Notes under the pieces: model-generated
Told to the model about the DNA's origin: nothing
Seen by the model: only the letters and a program-made list of their open reading frames with translations
Database searches by the model: none
Shown here: positions 26,477-34,320 of the stretch, one piece after another
How positions within the stretch are numbered: position 1 is the first letter of the stretch
How the letters are laid out: every line of letters begins with the position of its first letter
Made by a program: the position numbers and the translations under genes
Origin: Lachnospiraceae bacterium
Lineage (GTDB): Bacteria > Bacillota > Clostridia > Lachnospirales > Lachnospiraceae
DNA: 64,000 nt
Direction of reading: 5' to 3'
Assembly: GCA_017405805.1 (NCBI GenBank)
Contig: JAFQZU010000005.1
Location: 1-64,000 of the forward strand

Positions 26477-27793
26477 ATGTTTTTTGGTGCTAAGCATTTG
26501 AATAGCATTGCCGCCGGCCACTACAAGAATACGGCCGGCTGCGCGACGGAAGTGATGCCGGTCCCTGAGATCGTCAAAATTTCCATGTCGCAGAACATCG
26601 GTGCACCGTGCAAGCCGCTTGTCAAGAAGGGAGACGAGGTCAAAGTCGGTCAGAAGATTGGCGACACTGACGCGTTCCTCCATGTTCCGGTACATGCGAG
26701 CGTCTCAGGCGTGGTGCAGGGCATCGAGACACAGAGGAACGCAATGGGCGGATACGATACGCTCGTTGTGATCGAGTCAGACGGCAAACAGGAAGTGGAT
26801 CCTTCCATCAAGCCTCCCGTCTACAACGACCAGCCCGGCTTTGTGCAGGCGGTCAAGGACAGCGGACTGGTAGGCCTCGGAGGCGCTAGCTTCCCGACAT
26901 GGCTGAAGTTCAATCCCAAGAACCTGGGTGAGCCGATGACACTGATCATCAACGGCGCGGAATGCGAGCCGTTCATCACATCCGACCATCGCACGATGCT
27001 GGAGGATACGCAGAACGTCATCGACGGCGCGCTCGAGATCATGAAATGGCTTGGTTCCGAAGAGGGATACATCGGAATCGAAGACAACAAGCAGGACGCC
27101 ATCGATAAGTTCGATAAACTTCTGAGCAAGCAGGGGATCACAAAGCTCAAGACTTTCCCTCTGCAGGCGAGATATCCCAAGGGCGCAGAGCGTGTCCTGA
27201 TCTATGAAGTGACCGGCAAGACCTGCAACGCAGGCGTTCTTCCGGCAGATCTGGGCTGCATCGTCAGCAATGTCACTTCCGTGGCATTCCTCGGCCAGTA
27301 TCTGAAGGACGGCATGCCGCTGATTTCCAAGCGCGTGACCATCGACGGCGACGCTGTCGCAAAGCCCGGAAACGTAGTCGTTCCGATCGGCGCGCAGATC
27401 CACGACGTGATCGAATTCTGCGGCGGTTACAAGGCTGAGCCCCGCAAGATCCTCATGGGCGGACCTATGATGGGCCGTGCGATCTTCTCCGACAGAATGC
27501 CTATTGTGAAGAACAACAACGCCATCCTGGCCTTCACAAAAGAGCAGTCCTTCATCCCGGAGGAGACGGCGTGCATCAGCTGCGGCAGATGCCACACAGC
27601 ATGTCCTTTCGAACTGCTTCCTACTGGATTTGCAGATGCGTATGAAGCGAAGGATGTTAAGAGGCTGAATGATCTCAAGATCATGCAGTGCATGGAGTGC
27701 GGAAGCTGTTCCTACATCTGTCCCGCACACCGTCCGCTGGCCTTTATCAATAAGCTTGGAAAAGCACTTGTAAGGGAGGCGAGCCAGAAATGA
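26477..27793 (+). CDS. rnfC: Rnf complex subunit C
   Basis: A 438-residue NADH-binding subunit of the Rnf ferredoxin:NAD+ oxidoreductase. It shows the NADH/FMN-binding region (GLVGLGGASFPTWLK; NGAECEPFITSD), an SLBB-like segment, and two CxxCxxCxxxCP ferredoxin clusters near the C-terminus (CISCGRCHTACP and CMECGSCSYICP). The ATG at 26477 with AAAGGGGA upstream is preferred over an in-frame ATG at 26372 that would add an AT-rich, unlikely leader. A TATAAT lies at 26420-26425 with a weak -35. First gene of rnfCDGEAB; it overlaps rnfD by 4 bases. Confidence 0.95.
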   Translation: MFFGAKHLNSIAAGHYKNTAGCATEVMPVPEIVKISMSQNIGAPCKPLVKKGDEVKVGQKIGDTDAFLHVPVHASVSGVVQGIETQRNAMGGYDTLVVIESDGKQEVDPSIKPPVYNDQPGFVQAVKDSGLVGLGGASFPTWLKFNPKNLGEPMTLIINGAECEPFITSDHRTMLEDTQNVIDGALEIMKWLGSEEGYIGIEDNKQDAIDKFDKLLSKQGITKLKTFPLQARYPKGAERVLIYEVTGKTCNAGVLPADLGCIVSNVTSVAFLGQYLKDGMPLISKRVTIDGDAVAKPGNVVVPIGAQIHDVIEFCGGYKAEPRKILMGGPMMGRAIFSDRMPIVKNNNAILAFTKEQSFIPEETACISCGRCHTACPFELLPTGFADAYEAKDVKRLNDLKIMQCMECGSCSYICPAHRPLAFINKLGKALVREASQK

Positions 27794-28833
27794 CAGATAA
27801 CAAGAATACCGTATATTATGACAATCTTGCCGTCTCGTCCTCACCTCATCTGGTGACGAGCCTGGATACACAGAAGACCATGATGTGGGTGCTGATCGCA
27901 CTTGCACCCGCCTTCCTGGCAAGTATCTTCTATTTCGGACCCCGCAGCATCCTGCTCACGGTGGTCTGCATGGCGGCAAGCGCACTGTTCGAGTGGTGCT
28001 ATGAAAAGCTCCTCGGAAAACCCATCACAGTAAAGGATCTCAGTGCATGCGTCACCGGCGCGATCCTGGCGATGAACCTGCCTGCCAATTTCCCGGTATG
28101 GATGGCCATCATCGGCTGCTTCGTGGCAATCGTCATCGTCAAAATGCTTTTTGGCGGACTTGGACGCAACTTTGCGAACCCTGCGATCGTAGGCCGTATC
28201 GTGCTGCTGCTTTCCTTCACGACACAGATGACCACCTGGCCCCTGACAAGAGGCAATGTGACAGCGGATGCCGTCACGGGCGCGACCCCTCTGGGACTCC
28301 TCGCTGACAACGCCATGGCACAGGCTCCTTCCCTGAAGGACATGTTCCTGGGCAACATCGGCGGCGCAATGGGTGAGACCTGCACGATCGCGCTTCTGAT
28401 CGGTCTTGTGATCCTGATCTGGAAGAAGATCATCTCCCCGATCATCCCCGTGTGCTACATCTGCACCGTGTTCGTGTTCTCGCTGATTTACTACGCAGCG
28501 GTCGGCTCTGAGTTCGGTGCGCTTCACATGGCTCTGTTCCATGTCCTGGCAGGCGGTGTTGTCTTCGGCGCGACCTTCTGTGCCACTGACTACGTCACCA
28601 GCCCGATCATGAAATACGCCAAGATCGCATACGGCATCGGCTGCGGTCTTGTGACCATGATCATCAGACTGTTCTGCGCATATCCCGAAGGCGCGTCCTT
28701 CGCGATCCTGTTCATGAACGTCATGACACCTCTCCTCGACATGCTGGCCCAGAATCAGTTCTACGGGATCGGCGCCGCGGAGAAGGCTGCCAAGAAGGCG
28801 GCCAAGGAAGGAAAGGAGGCTGCCAAATCATGA
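27790..28833 (+). CDS. rnfD: Rnf complex subunit D (FMN-binding membrane subunit)
   Basis: A 347-residue integral membrane protein with about nine hydrophobic segments. The covalent FMN site DAVTGAT is present, with Thr166 as the expected acceptor; ApbE, encoded at 32800, would attach the flavin. Conserved RnfD/NqrB features also include NPAIVGRIVLL-like and ATDYVTSP motifs. It ends in a Lys/Ala-rich cytoplasmic tail and overlaps rnfG by 4 bases (ATGA). Confidence 0.95.
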   Translation: MTDNKNTVYYDNLAVSSSPHLVTSLDTQKTMMWVLIALAPAFLASIFYFGPRSILLTVVCMAASALFEWCYEKLLGKPITVKDLSACVTGAILAMNLPANFPVWMAIIGCFVAIVIVKMLFGGLGRNFANPAIVGRIVLLLSFTTQMTTWPLTRGNVTADAVTGATPLGLLADNAMAQAPSLKDMFLGNIGGAMGETCTIALLIGLVILIWKKIISPIIPVCYICTVFVFSLIYYAAVGSEFGALHMALFHVLAGGVVFGATFCATDYVTSPIMKYAKIAYGIGCGLVTMIIRLFCAYPEGASFAILFMNVMTPLLDMLAQNQFYGIGAAEKAAKKAAKEGKEAAKS

Positions 28834-29405
28834 CAAAGAATGATAGTTTTAAAGAGTACGGCATGCCTGTCGTTGTCCTTGTGGCGATCTGCTTTGTGAC
28901 GACCCTTCTTCTGGCACTGACCAACAGTGTTTCAGATCCGATCATCATCCGCAATCAGGCCATCACCGCGACCGAAAACCGCAAGGAGCTGCTGCCCGAG
29001 GCAGATGATTTCACTCAGGTGGAAGATGTGGAATATGCTACGTCCACAGACGGAAAGGCTGTTGTTTCCGAAGTTTACAAGGCGAACAATGATGCCGGTT
29101 ATGTCATGACCGTAGTGACCAAGTCCTTCGGCGGCGACCTCACCATGATGGTCGGTCTCGACGCCTCCGGCGCCATCACCGGCGTCAAGGTTACGGATCA
29201 CGCTGACACGCCCGGCGTCGGCACAAAGGACCAGGATCCCGAATATCTGGCACAGTATGTCAGCATGACGGCCCTGAACGCTGAAGATGTAAAGAAAGAG
29301 GGCGGCAGTTTTAACTTCATCACCGGCGCATCGGTATCCGGTACCGCCATCCATAAGGGTGTCTACGCCGCACTCGCGCAGTTCGCGCAGCTGGGAGGTG
29401 CTTAA
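28830..29405 (+). CDS. rnfG: Rnf complex subunit G
   Basis: A 191-residue subunit with one N-terminal membrane anchor (about residues 10-30) and an extracytoplasmic FMN-binding domain. The flavinylation site reads NFITGAS (Ser168 as predicted acceptor), while the usual ApbE motif is Dxx[ST]GAT; here Asp is Asn and Thr is Ser. RnfG proteins accept and pass electrons between RnfC/D and the ion-pumping core. It is in the conserved order between rnfD and rnfE with tight spacing. Confidence 0.93.
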   Translation: MTKNDSFKEYGMPVVVLVAICFVTTLLLALTNSVSDPIIIRNQAITATENRKELLPEADDFTQVEDVEYATSTDGKAVVSEVYKANNDAGYVMTVVTKSFGGDLTMMVGLDASGAITGVKVTDHADTPGVGTKDQDPEYLAQYVSMTALNAEDVKKEGGSFNFITGASVSGTAIHKGVYAALAQFAQLGGA

Positions 29406-29407
29406 TT

Positions 29408-30130
29408 ATGGAAGAAAAGAAAAGAATTGACGTACTGCTCAATGGTCTGATCAAAGAGAACCCCGTGCTGGTTCTGGTCATCGGTACTTGCCCTACACTG
29501 GCAACTTCCACATCCGTGGAGACCGGCTTCGGCATGGGCCTTGCCGCAACAGCAGTTCTCGTATGCTCCAACATCGTTATTTCCGCGCTGCACAATATCA
29601 TTCCCGATAAGGTGCGTATTCCCTGCTTTATCACAGTTATCGCAGGTTTCGTTACCATCGTGCAGATGCTCCTGCAGGCATTCGTTCCCTCGCTGTACTC
29701 CGCGCTGGGCCTGTACCTGCCTCTGATCGTTGTTAACTGCATCATCCTTGGCCGTGCAGAGATGTTTGCTTCCAAGAACGGCGTCGTTGACTCCGCGCTG
29801 GACGGCATCGGCATGGGCCTTGGGTTCACGCTCACTCTGGTCATCATGGGCACCATCCGTGAGATCCTGGGTTCCGGCACATGGCTGGCAGGCGACTGGT
29901 TCGGTCTTGCAACTGGATTTAAGGGAATTCCGCTTCTCTCCAACTTCATCCCCGGCATGAGCATCATGACCATGGTTCCCGGCGGTTTCTTCGTATATGC
30001 GATCGTCATGGCCGCTGTTCACTATCTGACCAAAGACAAGAGCAAGATCCGCAACGAGTTCGGCTGCGACGGCTGTGCCAATCAGGGCGCCTGCGCAGAC
30101 GGTGCGGCTTGTGAGAAGAAAGCAAGCTGA
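29408..30130 (+). CDS. rnfE: Rnf complex subunit E
   Basis: A 240-residue integral membrane subunit with six hydrophobic segments, homologous to RnfA and NqrD. The family motif NPVLVLVIGTCPTLA is at the N-terminal end and the membrane part is canonical. An unusual cytoplasmic tail follows, rich in Cys (FGCDGCANQGACADGAAC): four Cys in 18 residues, of a type seen in some clostridial RnfE proteins and possibly metal-binding. Confidence 0.95.
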   Translation: MEEKKRIDVLLNGLIKENPVLVLVIGTCPTLATSTSVETGFGMGLAATAVLVCSNIVISALHNIIPDKVRIPCFITVIAGFVTIVQMLLQAFVPSLYSALGLYLPLIVVNCIILGRAEMFASKNGVVDSALDGIGMGLGFTLTLVIMGTIREILGSGTWLAGDWFGLATGFKGIPLLSNFIPGMSIMTMVPGGFFVYAIVMAAVHYLTKDKSKIRNEFGCDGCANQGACADGAACEKKAS

Positions 30131-30147
30131 GGAAGGGGGATTAAATC

Positions 30148-30723
30148 ATGAAGCTGATTATCATTATCATCAGTATGGTGCTGGTGAACAACTATCCCCT
30201 GGCACAGTTCCTGGGGATCTGCCCGTTCCTTGGCGTTTCCAAGGACCTGGACAGCTCCACCGGCATGGGTATTGCCGTTACGTTCGTTATGGTGCTGGCT
30301 ACCGCCGCTACATGGCCCATTCAGCAGCTGCTGAATAAGTTCGGCATCGGTTACATGCAGACCGTCGTCTTCATTCTCGTTATCGCCGCACTGGTGCAGC
30401 TGGTCGAGATGTTCATGAAGAAGAACATGCCTGCGCTTTACAAATCTCTCGGTATTTTCCTGCCCCTGATCACCACCAACTGCGCGGTGCTCGGTGTCTG
30501 CATCACAAATATCGACGAGGGTTACAATTTCATTGAATCTCTGGTCAACGCTTTTGGCGCCGGTATCGGTTTCCTGTTTGCCATGATCGTCATGGCAGGC
30601 GTTCGTACCAAGCTTGTGGACCAGAGCCGTATTCCGGAGTCCTTCAGGGGCGTGCCGATCATCCTGATCACCGCAGCGATCCTTTCCCTGAGCTTCATGG
30701 GCTTCAACGGCATGTTCTCATAA
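30148..30723 (+). CDS. rnfA: Rnf complex subunit A
   Basis: A 191-residue integral membrane subunit with six transmembrane helices, paired with RnfE in the ion-translocating core. Typical stretches are NNYPLAQFLGICPFLGVS and TTNCAVLGVCITN, the latter two cysteines being the known 2Fe-2S or iron-binding positions in the core of Rnf/Nqr. The gene follows rnfE after 17 bases with an AGGAAGGGGG Shine-Dalgarno. Confidence 0.95.
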   Translation: MKLIIIIISMVLVNNYPLAQFLGICPFLGVSKDLDSSTGMGIAVTFVMVLATAATWPIQQLLNKFGIGYMQTVVFILVIAALVQLVEMFMKKNMPALYKSLGIFLPLITTNCAVLGVCITNIDEGYNFIESLVNAFGAGIGFLFAMIVMAGVRTKLVDQSRIPESFRGVPIILITAAILSLSFMGFNGMFS

Positions 30724-30738
30724 GAAAGGAGGAAGAAG

Positions 30739-31686
30739 ATGAGTATAGCTATTCCTGTAATACTTGTTGTGATCGTCGGCCTCCTCGCATCCTGCATGTT
30801 GAGTTATGCCTCCAAGGTGTTTGCCATTCAGGAAGACCAGCTCTTCCTTGACCTGCGTGCAGAACTGCCCGGCGCAAACTGCGGCGGCTGCGGTTTTGCC
30901 GGCTGCGACGACTATGCGCACGCACTGGTCGAAAACAGTGAGATTCCCTGCACCAAGTGCTCCGTGGGCGGTCCCGCGGTGGCTAAGAAGCTGGCAGCCC
31001 TGATGGGTCAGGAAGCCGGCGAAATGGAAAAGAAGGTCGCTTTCGTCATGTGTAACGGCACGACCGAGAACGCTGAGCAGCTCTATCAGTATGAGGACAT
31101 CGATTCCTGTAAGGCTGCCAAGCAGCTCTACGGCGGCAGCAAGGTTTGTCCTTTCGGCTGCATCGGTCTTGGCGACTGTGTTGAGGCATGTAATTTTGAC
31201 GCGATCCGCATCATGAACGGCGTTGCCGTAGTCGGACGTGATTACTGCACAAGCTGCGGCGCCTGCGCAAAGGCTTGCCCGCAGAAGCTGATCAAGATCA
31301 TCCCTGAGTCCTCCAAGGTTCAGGTCCGCTGCCACAATGAGCAGAAAGGCGCTGACGCGAGGAAGGTATGTAAGACCTCCTGTATCGGCTGCGGTATGTG
31401 TGCACGTGTATGCCCTAAGGGCGCGATCTCGGTCGAGAACAATCTCAGCCGCATCGATCCCGAGAAGTGCATCAAGTGCGGTATGTGCGTAGTGAAGTGC
31501 CCTACCGGCGCGATCCAGGACGTCCTGCACACTCCCGAGCAGCTTGACAAAGTCAAGAAGGCTGTCGCTGCCAAGGAAGCCAAGGAAGCAGAGAAGAGAA
31601 AACAGGCTGCGCTGGAAGCAGCTGCTGCTAAGAAGGCTGCCGCTGAGAAGGCTGCTGCTGAGAAGGCTGCTGCTGAGAACGCTTGA
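30739..31686 (+). CDS. rnfB: Rnf complex subunit B (ferredoxin-accepting subunit)
   Basis: A 315-residue subunit that accepts electrons from ferredoxin. An N-terminal membrane anchor is followed by an Fe-S domain (CGGCGFAGCDDYAHAL, then CPFGCIGLGDC) and two to three 4Fe-4S ferredoxin clusters (CTSCGACAKACP, CIGCGMCARVCP, CIKCGMCVVKCP). The C-terminus is an Ala/Lys/Glu helical tail of four 5-residue repeats. Last gene of rnfCDGEAB, followed by a terminator. Confidence 0.95.
   Translation: MSIAIPVILVVIVGLLASCMLSYASKVFAIQEDQLFLDLRAELPGANCGGCGFAGCDDYAHALVENSEIPCTKCSVGGPAVAKKLAALMGQEAGEMEKKVAFVMCNGTTENAEQLYQYEDIDSCKAAKQLYGGSKVCPFGCIGLGDCVEACNFDAIRIMNGVAVVGRDYCTSCGACAKACPQKLIKIIPESSKVQVRCHNEQKGADARKVCKTSCIGCGMCARVCPKGAISVENNLSRIDPEKCIKCGMCVVKCPTGAIQDVLHTPEQLDKVKKAVAAKEAKEAEKRKQAALEAAAAKKAAAEKAAAEKAAAENA
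31621..31680 (+). repeat. 4 x 15-bp tandem repeat in the rnfB 3' end
   Basis: Four near-identical 15-bp units (GCTGCTGCTGAGAAG type) encode AAAKK/AAAEK/AAAEK/AAAEN and form an Ala-rich, charged helix at the RnfB C-terminus. In-frame copy number changes would only change tail length. Confidence 0.85.
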
Positions 31687-31718
31687 TCCTGCATCCGTTC
31701 CTGAATTAGGAAAGCTTG

Positions 31719-31758
31719 AAAAATCGGCTGATACCATTTGGGTATCGGCCGATTTTTT
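31719..31758 (+). terminator. Intrinsic terminator after the rnf operon
   Basis: AAATCGGCTGATACC (31721-31735) pairs with GGTATCGGCCGATTT (31741-31755), all 15 positions paired if one G-U is allowed, followed by a run of T. It closes the rnf operon ahead of the convergent minus-strand gene. Confidence 0.88.
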
Positions 31759-31815
31759 TATGGCTTTATATGTGGGTCTGCTGGGGGGTTCAAATTTGCT
31801 GGACATGGCTCTTCC

Positions 31816-32337
31816 TTAAATTCCCTGCCGCAAATGCTTGATCACAACCCCCGCCGTAATTCCAATCAAGATTCCAAAGAAGGTCCCCGACAGGATCAGC
31901 ACCGGAAGATAATGGAAAATCTGTGGCCCCGAGATCAGCAGAGCAGCCACGACAAGCTGTGCCGCATTGTGCAGCACGCCGCCGGCCATACTGACGCCGA
32001 TCACGGAGAAGAGGCCGGAGCGCTTGAGAAGATACATCCCCGCGTAACTGACCAGGGCACCGGCGAGAGAGTAGAGAAAACCGAACATGCCCGAAAACAG
32101 AAGCGCCGCCATGATGATGCGCACGAGGTTGACGGTAAAAGCCGTCCCTGCGTCGATTAGATAAAGCGCCAGGATCACCACCAGGTTGGCCAGGCCAAGT
32201 TTGATGCCCGGAATGCCGGGTACGACCGGGATAAGCACTTCTATATAGGAAAAGATGAGCGCCAAAGCGGCCAGAACGCCGCAGATGGCAGCTTTTTGCG
32301 CGATCGTCGTACCGCCTTCGAATTTTTTCATACGCAA
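31816..32337 (-). CDS. Gx transporter family / heptaprenyl diphosphate synthase component I-like
   Basis: A 173-residue membrane protein with five to six hydrophobic segments and the family pattern KIGLANLVVI-like (KLGLANLVVILAL) and NLVRIIMAAL. Such proteins are annotated as Gx transporter family or component I of heptaprenyl diphosphate synthase. In clostridia the gene typically sits beside NusG-II and apbE genes, close to Rnf or other flavin-using systems, as it does here. The function is unproven. It lies 38 bases downstream of the NusG-II gene on the same strand, so the two likely form an operon. Confidence 0.7.
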   Translation of the reverse strand: MRMKKFEGGTTIAQKAAICGVLAALALIFSYIEVLIPVVPGIPGIKLGLANLVVILALYLIDAGTAFTVNLVRIIMAALLFSGMFGFLYSLAGALVSYAGMYLLKRSGLFSVIGVSMAGGVLHNAAQLVVAALLISGPQIFHYLPVLILSGTFFGILIGITAGVVIKHLRQGI

Positions 32338-32375
32338 TGGTCCTTCGCAATGGTCCTTTTAAGGGAAGTCCGTGA

Positions 32376-32759
32376 TCAGCGTGCCACGGCATCTACGCCG
32401 TCCGTGGTGCCTGCATCCTGGCTTTTGATCTCGGCGACAACGCGGTTGGGCAGACAGATGATCGATTGACCGACTGTATGAATATGCCCCTCGTTGACAC
32501 AGATCTGGTTTTTGCAGCTGGATTCGGCCATAAAGACCTCGCCGCTTTCGATCCGGATCCAGTTGGTGTGCCCGTCCCGCTCGATCAGGATGGTATCGTC
32601 CGCTGAGAGGGGATATGTCCCGTAATACTCGCCGTCGACCCGGATCTCCACGCTCCCTCCCTCCGAGGCCGTGACAAAGTCGCGGGCGAAAAGAACAAGC
32701 GCCGATATGATAAAGAAGAGAAACAGAAGGATATCTGCTTTTCGGATCTCTTTAAACAT
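32376..32759 (-). CDS. NusG domain II-containing protein
   Basis: A 127-residue membrane-anchored protein: an N-terminal transmembrane helix (ILLFLFFIISALVLFA) followed by an extracytoplasmic NusG domain II with the family motif SSCKNQICVNEGHI and IICLPNRVVAEI. It has a conserved Cys pair (CKNQIC) and a later Cys (IICLP). This domain also occurs in proteins associated with ApbE and Rnf, but its role is unknown. The start is chosen at MFKEIRKADI; an in-frame ATG at 32774 is possible. It is divergent from apbE with only about 25-40 bases between starts. Confidence 0.72.
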   Translation of the reverse strand: MFKEIRKADILLFLFFIISALVLFARDFVTASEGGSVEIRVDGEYYGTYPLSADDTILIERDGHTNWIRIESGEVFMAESSCKNQICVNEGHIHTVGQSIICLPNRVVAEIKSQDAGTTDGVDAVAR

Positions 32760-32799
32760 GCTAAAATTCTCCATGAATGTCCATCCGGAGGATTTCCAT

Positions 32800-33879
32800 A
32801 TGATCTCAAACAATACCACACGCCGGTTTCTGGCGGCAGTGCTCGTCACTGCGCTCATGATTATAACACAGACAGGATGTGCAGGCAAAAGCGAAGGCAG
32901 CTCCGAAGCGGCGGTTCCTGTTTCCAAGGATAGCTTTTATTTCGATACCATCTGCAGCATTGCTGTTTTTGACATGGACGATATGTCTGATGAGAATGCC
33001 CGGAATGCGATCGATGCTGCTTTTGCCGCCTGTGCGGAATATGAAGGCCTCCTGAGCAGGACCAAAGAGGGAAGCGATATCCGGCGCATCAATGAGGCGA
33101 AGGGGGAGAGCGTCGACTGCGATCCCCGCACGGCGCAGCTACTTACGATGTCTCTGCCTTACTGCGCGGAATCGGAAGGAAAGTTTGATGTGACGATCGG
33201 GCGGATCTCGACGCTGTGGGATTTCCATGCGGAAAAGCCCGCAGTCCCTTCGGCGGAATTGATTGAGAGCGGTCTCGCATCCGTTAACTACAAGAACGTA
33301 GAGATCGGAGAGGAGACAGCGGAGAAAAAGGTGCCGGTCCGCCTCGCGGATCCCGAAGCCATGCTGGACCTCGGCGCTGTGGCGAAAGGATACATTGCGG
33401 ACAGGATCTGCGAAGTACTGCGGGAGGAGGGCGTGACTTCCGCCATCGTGAGCCTGGGCGGAAATATTTCCTGTGTCGGCGCCAAGCCGTCCGGTGACGG
33501 AGGATCCGTTCCGTTTTCCATCGGCGTGGAGACGCCTTTTTCCGACCGCACGGAGATCCTGGGCACCATTCCCTGTGACAACGGGACGGTCGTGACCTCC
33601 GGTATTTACGAGCGGTGCTTTGAGGAAAACGGGAAGCTCTATCACCATATTCTGGATGCGAACACCGGATATCCCTGTGAGACGGATGTCATCGGCGTGA
33701 CCATCGTCAGCGGCGAGGGGAAATCCATGGACTGCGACGCCCTTGCGACGGTCTGTCTCCTTCTGGGCAGTGAGAAAGGAAAGGCTCTGGTCGAGAGAAC
33801 AGAGGGTGTGGAGGCGCTGTTTGTGACCGAAGAGGGCATCAGTATGACGTCCGGAATGGCCTTCGAAAGAAAAAAATGA
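32800..33879 (+). CDS. apbE: FAD:protein FMN transferase (ApbE), lipoprotein
   Basis: A 359-residue enzyme that attaches FMN covalently to Thr/Ser of Dxx[ST]GAT sites, here the expected partner of RnfD and RnfG. The N-terminus is a lipoprotein signal (MIITQTGC), so it acts on the outer face of the membrane, matching the location of the RnfD/G sites. Family motifs are FDTICSIAVFD, DLGAVAKGYIAD, SLGGNISCVG and the HHILDANTGYP/VTIVSGEGKSMDCDALAT pair (Mg- and flavin-binding). The ATG at 32800 follows CCGGAGGAT. Confidence 0.93.
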   Translation: MISNNTTRRFLAAVLVTALMIITQTGCAGKSEGSSEAAVPVSKDSFYFDTICSIAVFDMDDMSDENARNAIDAAFAACAEYEGLLSRTKEGSDIRRINEAKGESVDCDPRTAQLLTMSLPYCAESEGKFDVTIGRISTLWDFHAEKPAVPSAELIESGLASVNYKNVEIGEETAEKKVPVRLADPEAMLDLGAVAKGYIADRICEVLREEGVTSAIVSLGGNISCVGAKPSGDGGSVPFSIGVETPFSDRTEILGTIPCDNGTVVTSGIYERCFEENGKLYHHILDANTGYPCETDVIGVTIVSGEGKSMDCDALATVCLLLGSEKGKALVERTEGVEALFVTEEGISMTSGMAFERKK

Positions 33880-33894
33880 TTTTAAAATACCGTA

Positions 33895-33922
33895 TTGACT
33901 TTCTCTCAGAATACGGTATAAT
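33895..33922 (+). promoter_or_regulatory. tRNA-Leu promoter inside a perfect inverted repeat
   Basis: TTGACT (33895-33900), a 16-base spacer and TATAAT (33917-33922) lie just upstream of the first tRNA. ATACCGTAT (33887-33895) and ATACGGTAT (33911-33919) form a perfect 9-bp inverted repeat that brackets the -35 and overlaps the -10, so this could also be an operator or a cruciform. Confidence 0.7.
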
Positions 33923-33933
33923 AGCATTTGTTC

Positions 33934-34016
33934 GCAGGAGTGGCGGAATGGCAGACGCGCAGGCTTCAGGTGCCTGTTATGGCAACATAGTGTGGGTTCA
34001 AGTCCCATCTCCTGCA
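33934..34016 (+). tRNA. tRNA-Leu(CAG)
   Basis: A class II tRNA of 83 bases. GCAGGAG (33934-33940) pairs with CTCCTGC (34009-34015), and the discriminator is A. The anticodon stem CAGGC/GCCTG encloses the loop TTCAGGT, giving anticodon CAG (codon CUG). A long variable arm (TATG-GCAA-CATA) and the TTCAAGT T-loop are present. CCA is not encoded. Confidence 0.93.
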
Positions 34017-34053
34017 TTCCATGAGGATGCCGCAAGGCAGACTTAAGGGGTCT

Positions 34054-34137
34054 GCGGAAGTGTCGGAACTGGCAGACGAGCAAGACTAAGGATCTTGTGC
34101 TGGCAACAGCGTGTGGGTTCAAGTCCCATCTTCCGCA
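34054..34137 (+). tRNA. tRNA-Leu(AAG)
   Basis: A class II tRNA of 84 bases. GCGGAAG (34054-34060) pairs with CTTCCGC (34130-34136), and the discriminator is A. CAAGA/TCTTG encloses the loop CTAAGGA, anticodon AAG (codon CUU, and other CUN codons if A34 is deaminated to inosine by TadA). The T arm GTTCAAGTC and variable arm are typical of Leu. CCA is not encoded. Very similar to the neighbouring tRNA-Leu(CAG). Confidence 0.9.
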
Positions 34138-34143
34138 CGAAAG

Positions 34144-34178
34144 AAAACCATCTGATCGTTCGATCGGATGGTTTTTTT
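34144..34178 (+). terminator. Intrinsic terminator of the tRNA operon
   Basis: AAAACCATC then GATC ... GATC and GGATGGTTTTTTT form a stem with a small loop (GTTC), followed by seven T. Confidence 0.88.
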
Positions 34179-34212
34179 GTGTTGGCGCGCCACGGGCGCG
34201 CTCTAACTTATC

Positions 34213-34308
34213 TTGCCACAAAAAGGATTGTGTGCAATAATCTTCAATGACTATTTATAAGAAGCAAACACTATAGATTTATCTGATCAGGCGCTCGCGC
34301 GCCTTTTC
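34213..34308 (+). promoter_or_regulatory. Leader of the M16 peptidase gene: promoter and terminator-like hairpin
   Basis: TTGCCA (34213-34218), a 17-base spacer and AATAAT (34236-34241) form a candidate promoter. Further down, AGGCGC (34289-34294), a 4-base loop and GCGCCT (34299-34304) form a stem followed by TTTT, ending only a few bases before the GGAGG Shine-Dalgarno (34311-34315). This is a possible attenuator or a translational-control hairpin. Confidence 0.45.
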
Positions 34309-34320
34309 CCGGAGGTTGAC

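Noticed and set aside
31621..31680. CRISPR-like short repeats
   Set aside because: The four 15-bp units lie in frame inside rnfB and have no spacers. No CRISPR array is present anywhere in the window.
33887..33919. Terminator of apbE
   Set aside because: The inverted repeat is AT-rich and lacks a T-run; it overlaps the tRNA promoter, so a regulatory role is more likely.
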